Assembly (NCBI GenBank): GCA_019671135.1
Contig: JAHRHY010000016.1
Location: 554,501-618,500, forward strand
Direction: 5' to 3'
Origin: Linnemannia hyalina
Taxonomy: Eukaryota; Mortierellomycota; Mortierellomycetes; Mortierellales; Mortierellaceae
Length of the DNA: 64,000 nt
This document shows, piece by piece, positions 21,870 to 35,156 of the stretch. The position numbers and the translations under genes are program-made. Each line of letters begins with the position of its first letter. Within the stretch, counting starts at the first letter, position 1. The notes under the pieces are model-generated. The model did no database searches. It saw only the letters and a list, made by a program, of their open reading frames with translations, and was not told where the DNA came from.

Positions 21870-22617
21870 ATGTCATCGAAACCACAGGAAAACGCCAAGC
21901 CAGAAGCACAGGTCCCTCAGCTCAGCGGACTCGAGGAGGACGACGAGTTTGAAGAGTTTGCCGCCCAAGGTACCGCCGTGCACACACACACGCACACACA
22001 CACGCACACACTCAAAAGAAAGAACAACGAAACATCGCCGCCAAGAACAAACAACACACTTCCTTTTCCACCTGTCTGTCACTCACACACCAGAACAAGC
22101 AAATAATAGCGAACATGGAACAAAGAACAGGAAACTAAGCGTTGTCAAGGGACGTTAAGCAAGGCACCCGAAATGGGGAAAACAACTTGCTTGCCATCAA
22201 CACTCACCACCAACACCAACATTCAACACCTACTTCACTCAAAGAGAAGAAAGAAGAAATCGATTACTCACAGGAACTGGCGACACATCTTATGTGTAAT
22301 CAAGCAAGTAACACTCTCCTTTTCAAATATCTCGCGTGCACTTAGACTGGAACGAAGCTGAGGAAGAGAAAGACGCACATCAATGGGACGATAACTGGGA
22401 TGACGACGACGTCGAGGATGACTTCTCGCAGCAGCTCAGGTTCGTCCATTGACCTTACTTGCAGTGAACACGCGTTCATATCTTGGATAATTGAAAAAGA
22501 ACACAAGTTCATACGCGAGTTGCCACAAGAAAAACAAAGACCAACGCCTTTCGCATCATTTTTTGTTACCTCCAAAATAGGGCAGAGCTTCAAAAGTCAA
22601 GCGCGATGAAGGCATGA
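21870..22617 (+). CDS. SEM1: 26S proteasome lid subunit SEM1/DSS1
   Basis: Three exons, 21870-21969, 22346-22439 and 22581-22617, encode 76 residues, the usual DSS1 length. The two acidic/aromatic clusters that define the family are present: [15 protein letters not shown] and [16 protein letters not shown], followed by the short helix [11 protein letters not shown]. The protein is disordered when free. It binds ubiquitin and lid subunits in the proteasome, and also partners such as BRCA2 and the TREX-2 complex in other eukaryotes. Intron 1 (376 bp) is long for this window and carries a CA microsatellite. Its donor is GTACCG. The gene converges on FAL1, with 196 bp between the stop codons. Confidence 0.95.
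21981..22012 (+). repeat. (CA)n microsatellite in SEM1 intron 1
   Basis: CA repeat with occasional CG interruptions directly after the intron 1 donor. Confidence 0.85.
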
Positions 22618-22813
22618 GCTGGAAGTAGCCAGGATAAGGCTCTTCAGGATGGACATTGATATGACGAATTTCCAATAAAAAAAATGCCAATAACAACAAC
22701 CCTCTTGCCGTCTCAACGCCACCGATATGTTGTTTACAATGTATTACACGCCTAGCCTAGTGTCTGCTTAGCGGGCGATTTGGCCCACTCTCACATGGTC
22801 GTCCCTCCTTAGT

Positions 22814-24505
22814 TTAGATCAGATCCGTCACGTTCATGGGCATCTCGTCGATCTGTGTTGCGTAGTACTGCTCAATGTCGCGCAAGATCTTGATATCGTC
22901 CTGGGTGACAAAGTTGATCGCCACACCCTTGCGACCAAAGCGTCCAGAACGACCGATACTAGAGAAGCAATGTCAAATACACAGGTTGTTAGTCACGAGG
23001 AGCAAGTAGTCAAACAATTAAATAGCCAAAAAAATAATAACCAAACAAAACCTCCTCCTCTGAAAAGGTGTAGTGGCATATACCGATGAATGTAGTTTTC
23101 ACGATTGCTAGGGAGATCGTAGTTGACGACCAATGACACTTGCTGAACATCGATACCACGAGCCCACACATCCGTAGTGATCAAGACACGACTATTCATG
23201 CAGGAAGTAAACGATCGTTAGTATCAACGCAAAGTCATTTGCCGAGAGATCTCACATAGCGATTGAAAGGATGTAACGAGAGTGTGTGCATGCAAGTGTG
23301 TACCTGGCTCCTTGTCTGAACTCTTGCATGATAGCATCACGTTCCTTCTGGGGCATCTCTCCGTGCATGGATGATACCGTAAAGTTGGCCTCTCTCATCT
23401 TGGTGGTCAACCAATCGACCTTTCTGCGGGTGTTGCAGAAAATAACGGCTTGTGTGATGGTCAGGGTATCGTAAAGATCGCAGAGAGTATCAAACTTCCA
23501 GTCCTCCTTCTCCACAGCGACAAAGAACTGCTTGATTCCCTCGAGTGTCAATTCGTCGCGCTTGACCAGGATGCGGATAGGGTCGGTCATGAATTTTGAA
23601 GTCATCTCCAAGACGTCGTGGGGCAAGGTGGCGGAGAGAATGACGACCTGGGTCGATGGGGGCAGGTATCTGTAGACGTCGTAGATCTGATCTTTAAATC
23701 CCTGGTTCAACAACTCATCAGCCTCGTCCAGAACCATCATCTTGATGTTGCGTGTCCTGAGGTTGCGGCGACGGATCATATCAAAGACTCTTCCTGGTGT
23801 GCCAACGACGACGTGCTGGCCGTTGTCCAGTTGACGGATATCCTCTCCAATGCTGGTTCCTCCAATGCAGGCGTGGCACTGTACGTTCATGTAATCTCCC
23901 AATGCGAGAATGACGCTCTGGATCTGAATAGCCAATTCACGGGTGGGGGCGAGGACCAAGGCCTGGGTCTCACGGATCGAGGTATCGATCGACTGCAGGA
24001 TCGAGATGGAGAAAGTTGCTGTCTTTCCTGTTCCTGATTGAGCCTGGGCGATCACATCTCTTCCTTTGACAATGGGGTTGATAGCACGCTGCTGAATGGC
24101 CGAAGGTCTCTCAAAGTCTATATAATAAGCAACAGGTTGTATGTTAGGGGTTGAATCGACAGCTAACTTGCGTTTTTGGCCTTTTGCGGGAATGGGACTG
24201 ATAACAAAGTTAAGAGCGCTTACTATAGGCATAAACACCACGGAGCAGATCGTCTTTCAATCCCAAAGAGTCGAAGGTGGGGACAACTAAACGACGAGAG
24301 CAGAAAAGAAATATTAACAGCAATAATAACAGGAGGGATTAGCTTGTTGGTTTGGTGAGTAGATCGGCGTTCCTCTTGCCACGCAGGTCATTGATTCCGA
24401 CGATGGGTAGGGTACAGAGGAGAAAGAGTGAGTAAAGGTACCTTTGACGTCCTCGCTGGTCTCGAAGACGAGTTTCTCGTCATGCTTCCTGTTGATGCCA
24501 GCCAT
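22814..24505 (-). CDS. FAL1: DEAD-box RNA helicase eIF4A-III (FAL1)
   Basis: Five exons (minus): 24505-24442, 24286-24224, 24117-23304, 23191-23084 and 22958-22814, giving 397 residues. All helicase motifs are intact: the Q motif [31 protein letters not shown] (VLDEADELL), [11 protein letters not shown] and [11 protein letters not shown]. The paralogue is fixed by [29 protein letters not shown] and the C-terminus [11 protein letters not shown], which match eIF4A-III rather than translation factor eIF4A. In intron-rich fungi this is an ATP-dependent RNA clamp of the exon junction complex; in yeast FAL1 acts in 18S rRNA maturation. It is divergent from BLM10 across 474 bp. Confidence 0.95.
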
Positions 24506-24979
24506 TGTCTGTTGATGTGTTGAGTGAACTAAAGAAGACAAAGGTCGATCGAGTAGTTGTGCAACTTTCTTGCAGACCAGGTCGACGTCACCTTCCCCTT
24601 TTTGCAAGATCGGTTATGCATTCCATAAATGCAAGAATGTGTTCTGTGACCCTTCCCTCCACCGAAAAATTGCGCAAGGTGTGGCCACGCACTTCTTTTT
24701 TTGTTCTCGTTCCACGTCTTCGCGTTTCCTTCGCCGAACTTCGCTTTCCTCTCTCTTCTCTTTTTCTTTGTCTCCTTCTTCCCTTGGCTCATTGCCAACG
24801 CATCCTATCCTCCACCCTGTACTACTATCACCACAACTACAACATTCTCAATACTCCCTTTGAACTCCCCCATTTACACCTCCATCGGCCATCCTCCTCT
24901 CGCGCACACACGAGCCCAGCAAGTTGAAAGAGAGAGAGAAAAAAAGAAGGAATATCATAGAGCTTAACCCCGCGGTACC
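24506..24979. promoter_or_regulatory. Shared divergent promoter, FAL1 (minus) and BLM10 (plus)
   Basis: 474 bp between start codons. The BLM10-proximal half (about 24715-24960) is CT- then CA-rich leader ending in an AGAGAGAGAG run. No coding potential is recognised. Confidence 0.45.
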
Positions 24980-27900
24980 ATGCCACCATACACTGTCGCT
25001 ATGAACATCATCGAACGACCCGACCCCCACTGGGGCGACCTCTCCTCTGCTCTGCACAACATTCTCCCCTACGCCAACGACCTCGCCCTGGAAGCTAGCG
25101 AAATGCTCAACAACATTATCCACCATCTCGGCCTCAGTCTAAAGTCCGAGGACTATGCACCGGGCACCCTCTACTGGGGCAAACAGCTACACCAGTACGT
25201 ACATATGTCACTCGAGTTGATCCCCTCGTCGCGATGAATTGGGCGTCGTCCACGAGTGACATATATACACACATATTAAACTTTGTCGTGTGATGTTGTA
25301 GATATCTTGATCTGAAGTACGCGCTTCCGAAGCAGACGCGAGTCTCGCTTGCCAAAGTCTTTTGGGAGCTGACGATTGCCCCTGGGATGGATGCTACGAT
25401 GGTTGAGTTCTTTGCGCTGACATGCCGCCGTTTGATCAAGTAAGTGTTATATTCCCTTCACACTTTCAAAATGGCGTTCCTAGATTTTGTTTCTGTTATG
25501 GAACTGCAATAATACAGTCGGTGTGCGTGTCTGTGAGTGGGAATCTGCATGGGGTGGTCGACGATGCAGTATAATGGTTACAACAGAAAAAGGGCTGTCT
25601 TCCTTTTCTTTCATTGCTCTCTAGGACCAAGGAAACAACGGAATAAAAAAAAGGGTGGTAAACCCACCACCGATGCGCTGTGCACAGAAAATGCATGCAG
25701 GGTGGACCAGAATTGACACTATCACATATTGTACACAAACACACAGACCTGCCGCTAGTATTATTCTTGTTATCAACTAAATGACTCCATCATACTCATC
25801 TTTTACTCTAATAGGAAAAAGGATCTTATCGGACGCGAGGACCTCATTCTACCGTGGCGACCTCTATACGACATCCTCGAGAGGACATTGTTTCCCAAGA
25901 ACAGGCAAAGAGCATTATTGTCGGAATCGTATGAACTCGACCTCCTTTTTAAATCCAAGCAAATGCTGTCCTTAGAACAACATCTAAATAAGCTGCAATT
26001 AATCTCTGTCTCCCTTCTCCCTTTCGCTCGTCATAATTTGCTCCGCTCGCCGCTCGCAATTACTGTCCCGTAGAAAGCGTATGCTCAAGATCGTCTGGCT
26101 CGCTGAGGATTCACAAAGGTAGCGTGGCCTGTGGATATTCGACAGGGCCTGGCTCGTGTTTATGCATCAGGGCGAAAAACTTATATGTATGAGAGTGGAG
26201 AATGGAGTTTTTTAACAATTATTCGCCAATTCATTGTCGCCTGATAGATTTTTCCCTCCAGAGGCACCCTCTCAGATTCTGGAAGAATTCCTCCCAAAGA
26301 TGAGCACCAGCAACCTACCAGAACTTCTCAAGTCTCAATCGTACTTGGCCACTTTCCTACCAACAAGCATCGAATCTGGCATGGATCCCCGCGAATGGTT
26401 GCCGGCTATTTTCAGGTTGTGGTCGATGGTTGTTCAGTCAACAGAGTTTGATCGGAATTTCCTGGCGCTTGTCGGTCGGGTGGCGGCGGACAACATCGGT
26501 GTTAAGGATATGTTCACGCAGTCTCAAACCCGCACTGTGTTCGCTGCTGGTTTGAGCGCGCTTAACTTGCCTGTTGGCAAGGGTCAACGCTCGAACGCCG
26601 TTGATTCACAAGGAGGCACGTCTCACAGTACTATCAGTCGTAGTGGAGTAAGTCGGGTGATAGCAGAGCCTTGTTGACAGAGATAAGGCATCTATCCTTT
26701 TCTACTAAGACACTACCGGTACTGGTGCTAACCCGGCGTCAAATCTTCCCTTGTATAATAGATGAGAATGATTACTTTTGTAATGTTCATTATCAACACC
26801 ATCAACCCTGTCAGCGAAAAAGAATCCCCCGAATCGTCGACTTTGTCGCACCTTGCTGAACTGATCCAGGCAACAGAGTCTTTTTACCATCCTTCAAACT
26901 ACGGGAAGTGGTCCTATGTCCTTGCTCTGTTCTTGGAAGCCTTGGCTCGCGACTATCTCGAGAGGTGGAATGAAGGTACGTGCGAGAGCTTTTCTATTTT
27001 GGACCTACTGGTGCGACGGCAAGCTGCTCCGTATCAACCCTCATTAACACACCCTGTCTCTCTTCCTCTCTCTCTCACTTTCGCTGTTATACTACCATAG
27101 AGAAACAACCAAACTGTAAAACACCTCAGGAATATCGCTTGACGACTGAGCTCAACAATCGTTTCGTGGAGACTGTGAGAGGCGTCACCTATCAATTGAT
27201 GTTCTCAAAGGACCAGCGTGCAGTGGCGACCAACCAAAAGACTTTACGCTATCTGGCATGGATCAGGCCCAGCCTGATTATTCCTGGAGTGCTCGAACGG
27301 GCTTACCCATCGCTGGAATCATTGACAGAGAGTCACCGCACGACAAGCGTCATCTCTGCGCTTGGCGCCTTGGCGGTCCCCATGCTTAACCGCGAACACT
27401 ACCCACAAGGGGGAAAGCACTTGGCGCCACTGCTCCACCTGACAGTTCCTGGAGTCGATATGAACGATCCAGTCAAGACTTGGTACACATTACTGTTTGT
27501 CACCTCCATGGTATCGACCGTGCCGATTCGTGATTTGACCGAGATGGGTAGCGCAGGATTCGAATGGGGAGGCATTGATATCGACATGCTGGACTCGGAA
27601 GGTACTGTCGATCTGGATTTGGAAGACTCCAGTCGAAAAGCCTCTACTGCTGACTTTGAGGAATGGTTAATGAAGTTTCTGCGCCGCATTATTCTCATGG
27701 TAAGAAAGAGTGCGTCGACCTTTTTTTGCCTTGAATGTACGTAAACCGTTTTTCTTTATGGACTATGAATATAAGGGCAGCATCTAATGGAAAAGTACTT
27801 TCTTATCGATTTTGACACAGTTTGAGAACTACCCCGATACCAGTCAAGGAGCAAAGAAAGATCAAGTTGAGCGTTCAGTGACAGCCACCATCTCCGTAAG

Positions 27901-30900
27901 TAATCGTGTCTGGCTAGTTCACTGTGAAGGTGTAATATTACATTACGTTGAAGTAATGACTGACACTCTGTATGCTCTCATATCATATCTAGTATTGTTT
28001 CGAGTCATTATTCCAGCAGATTTCACCCAAGCTATACGACATGACGACAAAGCTGGTGATCGACCTCGTGGAATCGGCGCCTCTCTCTAACGCCGAAAAC
28101 GCCATGGGCGCCTTCATCTCCTGCTGGGCCGGTGCTGACAGCAAGAATGCAATGGCGCGGCTATTCCCGACTCTCGACAGGCAGATCCGGTCTGAATTGG
28201 AGCATGGTGCAAGTTCAGTTCCATCTCTGACATACTCGCATTTGAACAGGGACAACTCGCTGCACTATTATCAGACACTCCTTGACCGTTTGATTGGCTG
28301 CGGTGACCTGTTGGGTCACAAAGCAGAGTTGATCAGCCTTATAAGGCTGATGACGGAAAAGTGCCAGGATCGACGAGGTTACAAACTGGCTGCTAAAGCC
28401 GTGTGCTCTGCTTTGAATGGGCTACTTGTCATCGCACCTATGGATCTTCGGTCGCATGAGCCATCTCGATGGAATGACCCTGGTAAGGACAATTGAGTCG
28501 TTTTTTGGTGAACAGTGGAGGTCAGGAGATGACAATATTCTTAACAGACACCTGTTTGCATTTTTTTCTCCTTCGACCCTGTTAGCATTCATGGCAGAGT
28601 CGCATAATCACTGGGGTACGCTGGGAGCGCCAGGAACAGAGGCGGTCAGTTGGCATGTTCCTTCACAGGACGAAATCAACTTTGCGATCGAGTTGATTGA
28701 TACATTCCACGTCCCTGCAATGGAGCGTCTCCGGGAACTAATGACTTCGACGATGCTGGAAGGCAAGCAGTTGGCGATCGAGATCTGCAAGTCGTTAACG
28801 ATGGTCAAGGCTGTTATTGCAAGCATGGTGACACTGGTCGAGGACGACGGTGACAGTCCTGTTTCGAAGTCTAACGACGATACGGCATCTGTGCAACCGT
28901 TGAAGCGAATCGAGTCAGGATATTGTCTTACGGACTTGAGCGACCCTCGTACCAACAAGGTCCGGAAGATTCGCACAGAGACAGGAAAGCTGCTTCACGA
29001 GCTCATGACGTTCTTCCAAACGAAGCGTGAAGATGATGTCGTGAACATCAAGGTCGTCGTCAAGGTATGAGCTTTGTACATTCCAACCCGCCCAATTTGA
29101 TTGTTTCTTCTCTTTACGCCAACAAACTTATTAATATCAAGATCTCCCCTTTTTTATTTCCGTAGGCTGCTCGTATCTTCCTCTCTGATCATGGCGTAGA
29201 CAGCAACACCTTTGACAACAACAAGAAGGGACACGATTTCCTCAAGGAGATGCACAGGATCCCGGGACTCAAAAAGGTTTATCCTCGGTTCATGCGCTGT
29301 CGGCGAGCATCCCTCCAGCTTATGTTACGACTCAAGATCAACTCTTTTGGACGCGCCAAGACGGAGATGCACGACTCTCTCATCTTGGGCCTTACAGAGC
29401 TGTCACTGAGCCAGTATACTGATGTCAGAAAGTAAGTTCTTTCTCTCACAATGCCACTGATCCGTCACCTTCCACAATGTGAACATATGCTGATATCGAA
29501 AACAATTTTTTATTCGGTACCTATAGGAAATCACAAATCGCTCTCATCAAGGCGGTAAAGTGTTACCAAGGCGCCAAGAACTTAGTTCTCCCTATTCTGC
29601 TCAAGTCACTGGAGAGCTCCAACACCGATTTTGAGCGCATCAAAGGGGCTCTGTATCTACTCAACGCCAAGGCATTCGCCCTTCCTTGCCTGCGCGACTG
29701 GCGATTTGCACCTGAATACATCCTACGGCTTTGCACTGCCCACCACGCCGACAAGCCGAGTGTTCAGACACTCGTCAGGAAGTGCTTCATGGAGTACATC
29801 ATGAACCTGACGAACGCCTCCTTCAAGATGCTGATCAGCAGCGAGTTTGGAGAAACCGTTCATCAGTTCATTGAACTGCACAGCTTGCAGTTCGACCCCG
29901 ACACTCTCAGTCGCTCTTCAACCAAGGCCAACAATCGCCGATTGAACAACATCAAAGCCTACGACAACTTGGTCCTCTCTCTGACAGAGTTGGTTCAAGA
30001 CGAGAGCCTTCATTGGCGTTACCAGACAATGGCGATGAGCTTTTTGGAGCTCCTGATGCGACCGGAGATCCCTTGCAGCCGCGAGATTGCCGAGTTTGAG
30101 ACCAAAAGCTTGCTCTCAGAGATGCCCACTGTTCGCCGGATCGCCCTTTCGAGTCTGAGCATCACAATGGTCAATATCAAGGTCAGGACGTACGCGCAGG
30201 GAGACCCTTACAGCCTGATCATCCGAAAGGCGTCGAACCCGTTGAAGCGGATCGTGACTCTTCCCGAGACTATTCCAGATGACTTTACTTGGGAGTACCT
30301 CAAGGCGTCTGTGACAGAGATCAACTATGACAATCCTGAGTTCAGGTATGCAACACTTTAAGCACCAATGTGTATTGCCTTGTAGAGGCGTTTGAGCGAC
30401 AATTGATCGTAGACGTCAGCGTACATTTATTAACTCTCTTACTTTGTACTTCTGCCTAGTCTGATGGATGATTCAACATCAACGGGATGGTTGGCGTGGC
30501 CAAAGTCTTACAAGGCTTACCTGCCCCGAACAGAGACGTTCATCATGCCTGAGGTGGACGCTGACTCTCGGCCGGCATTTGACCATCTGGAGCAGTTCTT
30601 CGGGCAGGAATCGTTCTGGGAGAAGCACATTGAGTACGTGGCGCAAGAACCAGTCCGAGGAGAGCGACATGACTCCTTTAGCACGGATCAGGCCCGACTC
30701 TACAAATCGATCTTTGGTCTTTGGGAGGACAAGTTCTTGGATGTCATTGTACCCCCACTGACCAAACTGTGCGCCAAGGTGGACGATAAAAACTCTCAAC
30801 GAACAGCGGCAGAGTTGATGGGAGGATTGATCCGTGGTAGCAAGCACTGGAAGAAATCAGGACTTGACCGCATGTGGGTAATGTTGACGCCGCTGCTGAA

Positions 30901-32484
30901 GAAGGCATTCCAGCAGTGCACGCCTGACTCCCTGCTGTACTGGGAGAGGTTTGTCAAGTACTGTTGTCATTCTCGTGATCCACGACGTGTCCTGCCCCTG
31001 ATCACCCTGATCTTCAACACGCCTCTGGACAAGGACTCGACCGCTGCTTTCTCAGAGTCCAAAAACTTGTTCTTTACCCGGGCTGTTCTGGTTTCTTTCT
31101 CGTGGAGGGTTTCCTTGCTGACACCTGCGCTGAGGGCGGACTGTCTTCGCCACGTCACCCATCCCTACAAGCAGGTCCGTGAGATCCTGGGCCATGTGAT
31201 CAATGAACTCTTCCAGTTGGCTCCCCATCCTTCCTACAAGAGTGTCGATGCCTTCTTGAAAGACCAAGATGCACTTGGTGGTGCGTCCAGTACAATGGTC
31301 GAGCAAATAGACGAGAAATCCGCGCACCAGATTACAGAGCTGGTCAAGAACCTGGAGAAATGGCGAGCTGAACGACCACCTGCCGTCCAAGGAGCCTCAG
31401 ACTACACTAACGCCAGCAAGACAGGTACTTTTATCCTTTTGGGTTTTATTACTCTTCCTTACGCCTTGGCTTTGTTTTGAAACTTGGGACGAAATATGTT
31501 ATATGTTAATAATGCCATGTCATTCTTTTGCCTTCCCCAAACAGTGCTTGCATGGGTGTACCAGGCGCTGACTGGATTCCGAGTCCTGTCGACATATGGG
31601 GTGATCTTGCCTTTGGTGCCAGAAATCTTTCAAATGCAGGATATTCCGGACGACCAGGATTTGCAACAGCTGGCGACACTTTCCCTCTTGCAACTCGGAC
31701 GATTTGTGTACCCAGCAGGGATGGTCCCCACATTGGTGGACATGTTCTGCAGGATCCTGAAGGAATCGACCAGCTGGCACGTCCGAAACAATGTCCTTCC
31801 GGTTGTGCAGATCTTCTTTTACAACAACCTGTACTCGATGGATGTGCAGATGATGGTTAAGGTCATGGATGCTGTCTCTGGCATGCTCTTGGACCCTCAG
31901 ATCGAGGTAGGTCACTTTCGAACATATACTTTCCTTTCGCTGTATGTGTCCTCCCAATGTTGTTTTATGGGTTTTTTTTCATTTTTCACTAATGACAGCA
32001 ATGCTATTTTTTTATGCTCGGTCGGTGCGATGCAAATTAGGTTCGTCAATTGGCTGCATCGACTCTGTCTGGAATTGTCCGATGCTCACAGCGCACAGCG
32101 ATACAGACATTGATCTCGCACTTTAAGAAGTTGTTGCTGTCGACTCCACTGCCAGCTCGCAACAAACGGGACCGATCGCTACCCAAGGAGACTTTGCCAG
32201 AAGGCTATTCGGAGGCGGTGGTCAAGCGACATGCAGGAGTGTTGGGCTTGTCGTGTCTCCTGGAGGCATTTCCGTACGATGTCCCTCAATGGATGCCGGA
32301 GGCGATGGTGTTCCTGGCCAAGTACTTTTCGGACCCTCCGCCAATCTCAACAACGGTCAAGAAGACGTTTGGGGACTTTAAGAGGACCCATCAGGACACT
32401 TGGCACGAGGACCAGAAGCACTTTGACCCTGAGCAGTTGGAGGTGTTGAGCGATATGTTAATTTCCCCCAGTTACTACGCTTAG
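24980..32484 (+). CDS. BLM10: Proteasome activator BLM10/PA200 (PSME4)
   Basis: Fifteen exons: 24980-25194, 25302-25439, 25815-25928, 26074-26118, 26248-26647, 26762-26975, 27101-27699, 27821-27895, 27993-28482, 28586-29064, 29166-29431, 29527-30345, 30460-31424, 31545-31906 and 32041-32484. They join in frame to 1,874 residues, close to human PSME4 (about 1,840). Diagnostic segments are LTVPGVDMNDPVKTW, AAELMGGLIRGSKHW and HLHRIPGL-like KEMHRIPGLKKVYPRF. The C-terminus SPSYYA supplies the penultimate-tyrosine HbYX-type motif that docks into the alpha-ring pocket and opens the 20S gate. The HEAT-repeat solenoid caps the 20S proteasome and promotes ubiquitin-independent degradation and assembly; in animals it handles acetylated histones. 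All introns are GT-AG; three use GTAC donors. Confidence 0.95.
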
Positions 32485-33469
32485 ATTATCTATCCTATTT
32501 GTGCACTTTGAAAGAAAAGAAAAGAAAAGAAAAATGAAGAGAGACAAAGAACATTTACAACAGCTGCTTTGTTGCTGTCATTTTCAGTTGTGTGCAATGT
32601 CTGTGCTTCCAAAAAAGGAGACAGAGGGGTAAGAGGCGTTGATGTGTTTTTGTTGTCACGGCGTGGGATGGAACGTTGGTTTGTTCGTTGAGTTAAAGGG
32701 CAGGAACAGAAGTCGTGCCCTTCCCGGCTCCTGGACCTGGTCACAGAAGAACCAGCAAAAGTTGCGCAAAGGTATGAAGGGGGAAAAAAGAATATCACCT
32801 CCTTTTTATTCTAATAACGATGGTCAATATGGGATTGAAAGTCGAGGTCCCTTTGAGATCCGGGATGGAACTGAAAAAGTTAAAACCCTGGGGTCTTGTT
32901 CAGACTCTGAGATGCGGAATGGGTTTTGTTTTGGATCGTCATCTGACGGAGTAAGAAGAACCTGTATGTTTCTACGGAGAGAGAGAGAGAGTGGAAGAAG
33001 GTGCATCGTTGCTCCTGCTGGACTCCGTCTTGTTTCCCCCTGGCGCGTAACCGGAATGACCTGGTTCAGAGTCAGTGGCGCCAAGGGTCTTTTTCTCTCT
33101 CTTTCTTTCTCCCTCCGTCTGCCTATGAACATAGTGAGTGATAAACACCATCCGGAATCAGGGATGTTGGCCACACTTTATATCCCGGTTATTTTTTCTT
33201 CTTCATCTCCTTCGCTTCCTCTCTTTTTCTTCTCCTTTTCTACATTTGCGCTCTTTTCTCATTTCTCTTGGCTACACCGCTGGTACTCTCACTATCATCA
33301 ACACACTCTTCCGCGGTACCTACCACCATACTTTCACACAAGCATAAAGCAACCGCCAGCATCCCAGGACATCCTCCTCACCAGCTCACCCTGACCGCAA
33401 CACCGCATCTCACATCCACCACCCTGTACTTACAAACAAACAAACAATCCCCACTCTCCAAAAAAAAAC
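32485..33469. other. Intergenic region between BLM10 and the GPI protein gene
   Basis: The first part is BLM10 3' flank with an AAAAG-type run (32513-32533). From about 33180 the strand becomes T/C-rich and then CA-rich up to the next ATG, a promoter-plus-leader pattern. No gene is seen. Confidence 0.5.
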
Positions 33470-34761
33470 ATGAAATCGGTGTTCTCTTCTGCCTCAGCGT
33501 TGGTCGGCGTGGCCGCAGGGCTTTTGACCCTGTCCACTCTTGTACGTGCGGGTATGTGAAATTACACCCCTCTCTCCCTGCAGTCATCCTTTTTTTTTGC
33601 TGGTGTTGCTCTCATTTACTAAAATTCAATCTCTCCTATTTCCGACAACGCGACACATAGACAAAGTCTACCTGACCATGCCCCAGAATAACACTGACGC
33701 GATTGCTGGTGGGTGCACAATATTACCCCTCTTCTTCCCTCTCCCTCTCTCGCAAACACTCTCCCTCTCATATTACTCTACCACTCATACATCACTCGCT
33801 AAAAAACCGTACCATTTGTTCAACTGATTCGGAGAGTTGTTTGGCTTAACACACCGATTGTTTTTGTATTTAATCTACTGAATGTGATAGGATGTGATAT
33901 GGACTTGGGGTTCCGAGTCCAATACTCCGACCTCGCGATGCTCCAGTGGGTCCAGCTGCAGGTATTGAGCGCTGACCAGACCATCGTTGTCGATAAACTG
34001 GACAACTCTACCCGCACTGAATGGGATGGTAAGAAGCAGAAAGGGAAAAGTAATGGCGCCCATACTTGTCTTTTTTTTTCTAATATCCCCATTGATTCCT
34101 ATGTCACACCTTACTTATCCACTGCATGGACGTTGATTGACATGGATATTTCTTAGATGTGCGCTCCAAGAACATTACATGGTCGATTCCCGCAGAGCTG
34201 GCACCTGGAGACTACATCCTCCGAGCCTTTGGAGACGCTTACTACTACTGCACTGAGAATAACATCCGTACCTTGTGTCCACTCCCTCTCGAGGACCGAC
34301 GGACCATCCATGTCGCCACCCCTCTGAAGGCAGGAAGTGACCCTTCTTCATCACCTTTAGAGTGTCCCGCAAACCTCACTCCTCTCTCAAAACCAAAGAC
34401 CTCTTCGGCCTCATCCCTGTCGTCTTCTTCAGCATCCACAACTACAACGCCCATGCTGCATTTCATTATCAACCCGGATGTTTTGAATCTGCTTCAAAAC
34501 GGCGTTCACGTTGCCAAGCAACAACAGGATCAGGAAGAAAAGACTGCCACTGGAGACCTGTCGATGGAGACTGGGAAGGGACTGTCTCAAAAGCCCGACT
34601 ATGAGGATGATGGTGCGGCAGCTATTGGCAAGGAAGGGATGAAGAAGGACAGCAGCTGGTCTGCGGTCAATGGTGCTGCGGGTTGGATGGCTGCAGGTGG
34701 AGTGGGTTCGGGAACAAAGCTCCCGGTGCTGTTGGCCGCGGCCCTTGTTCTTCTGCTCTGA
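33470..34761 (+). CDS. GPI-anchored cell-surface protein with Kre9/Knh1-like N-terminal domain
   Basis: Four exons (33470-33551, 33661-33708, 33891-34028, 34157-34761) encode 290 residues. Residues 1-27 form a signal peptide (MKSVFSSASALVGVAAGLLTL). A short Ig-like domain follows with the spacing seen in Kre9/Knh1 proteins: GFRVQYSDLAMLQWVQL, NITWSIPAELAPGDYILRAFGD, then Cys-containing YYYCTENNIRTLCPL. A Ser/Thr-rich stretch (SSASSLSSSSASTTTT) suits O-mannosylation. The end (NGAAGWMAAGG...KLPVLLAAALVLLL) has small residues, a spacer and a hydrophobic tail, the pattern of a GPI attachment signal. It is likely a plasma-membrane or wall protein linked to beta-glucan; the exact role is unknown. 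Confidence 0.75.
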
Positions 34762-35156
34762 ACCAGAGAAGCGAGCAGTGCGTGCGTGGTACTGTAGGCG
34801 CGACTAGCAAAACTATATAAAAACTGTTTTCTACATATCACATGACTCTTGCCACCAACCCGCCTTTGGTCTATTTCTGTCGCCCTTCTTCCCAGCTCCC
34901 ATTATTCTCTCCTTGATTCCTCCTGTCTCTTGTCCTTTTCTTCCTTCACTCGTTTCCCCTTTGCCCTACATTGCAATCATCGCCATCATCTTCTTCATCG
35001 TCATCTTCATCTTCTTTTTCTTTTTCCCTCGTCCTATCCTTCCTTCTTCCTTCTTCTTTCATCTGCCTCCTGTCTTACATCGCGTCTTCCCCCCCTTTCC
35101 CCTCCCCGTCCCTATTCTGTTCACTTTTGTCCCTCCTTCTAATACTTTCCTGCCAC
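34762..35156. other. CT-rich promoter/leader of the PDK1 gene
   Basis: 395 bp dominated by TTC/CCT runs (about 34870-35150) directly before the PDK1 ATG. The in-frame extension upstream of that ATG is Ser/Phe/Leu low-complexity translation and is treated as leader. Confidence 0.45.
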
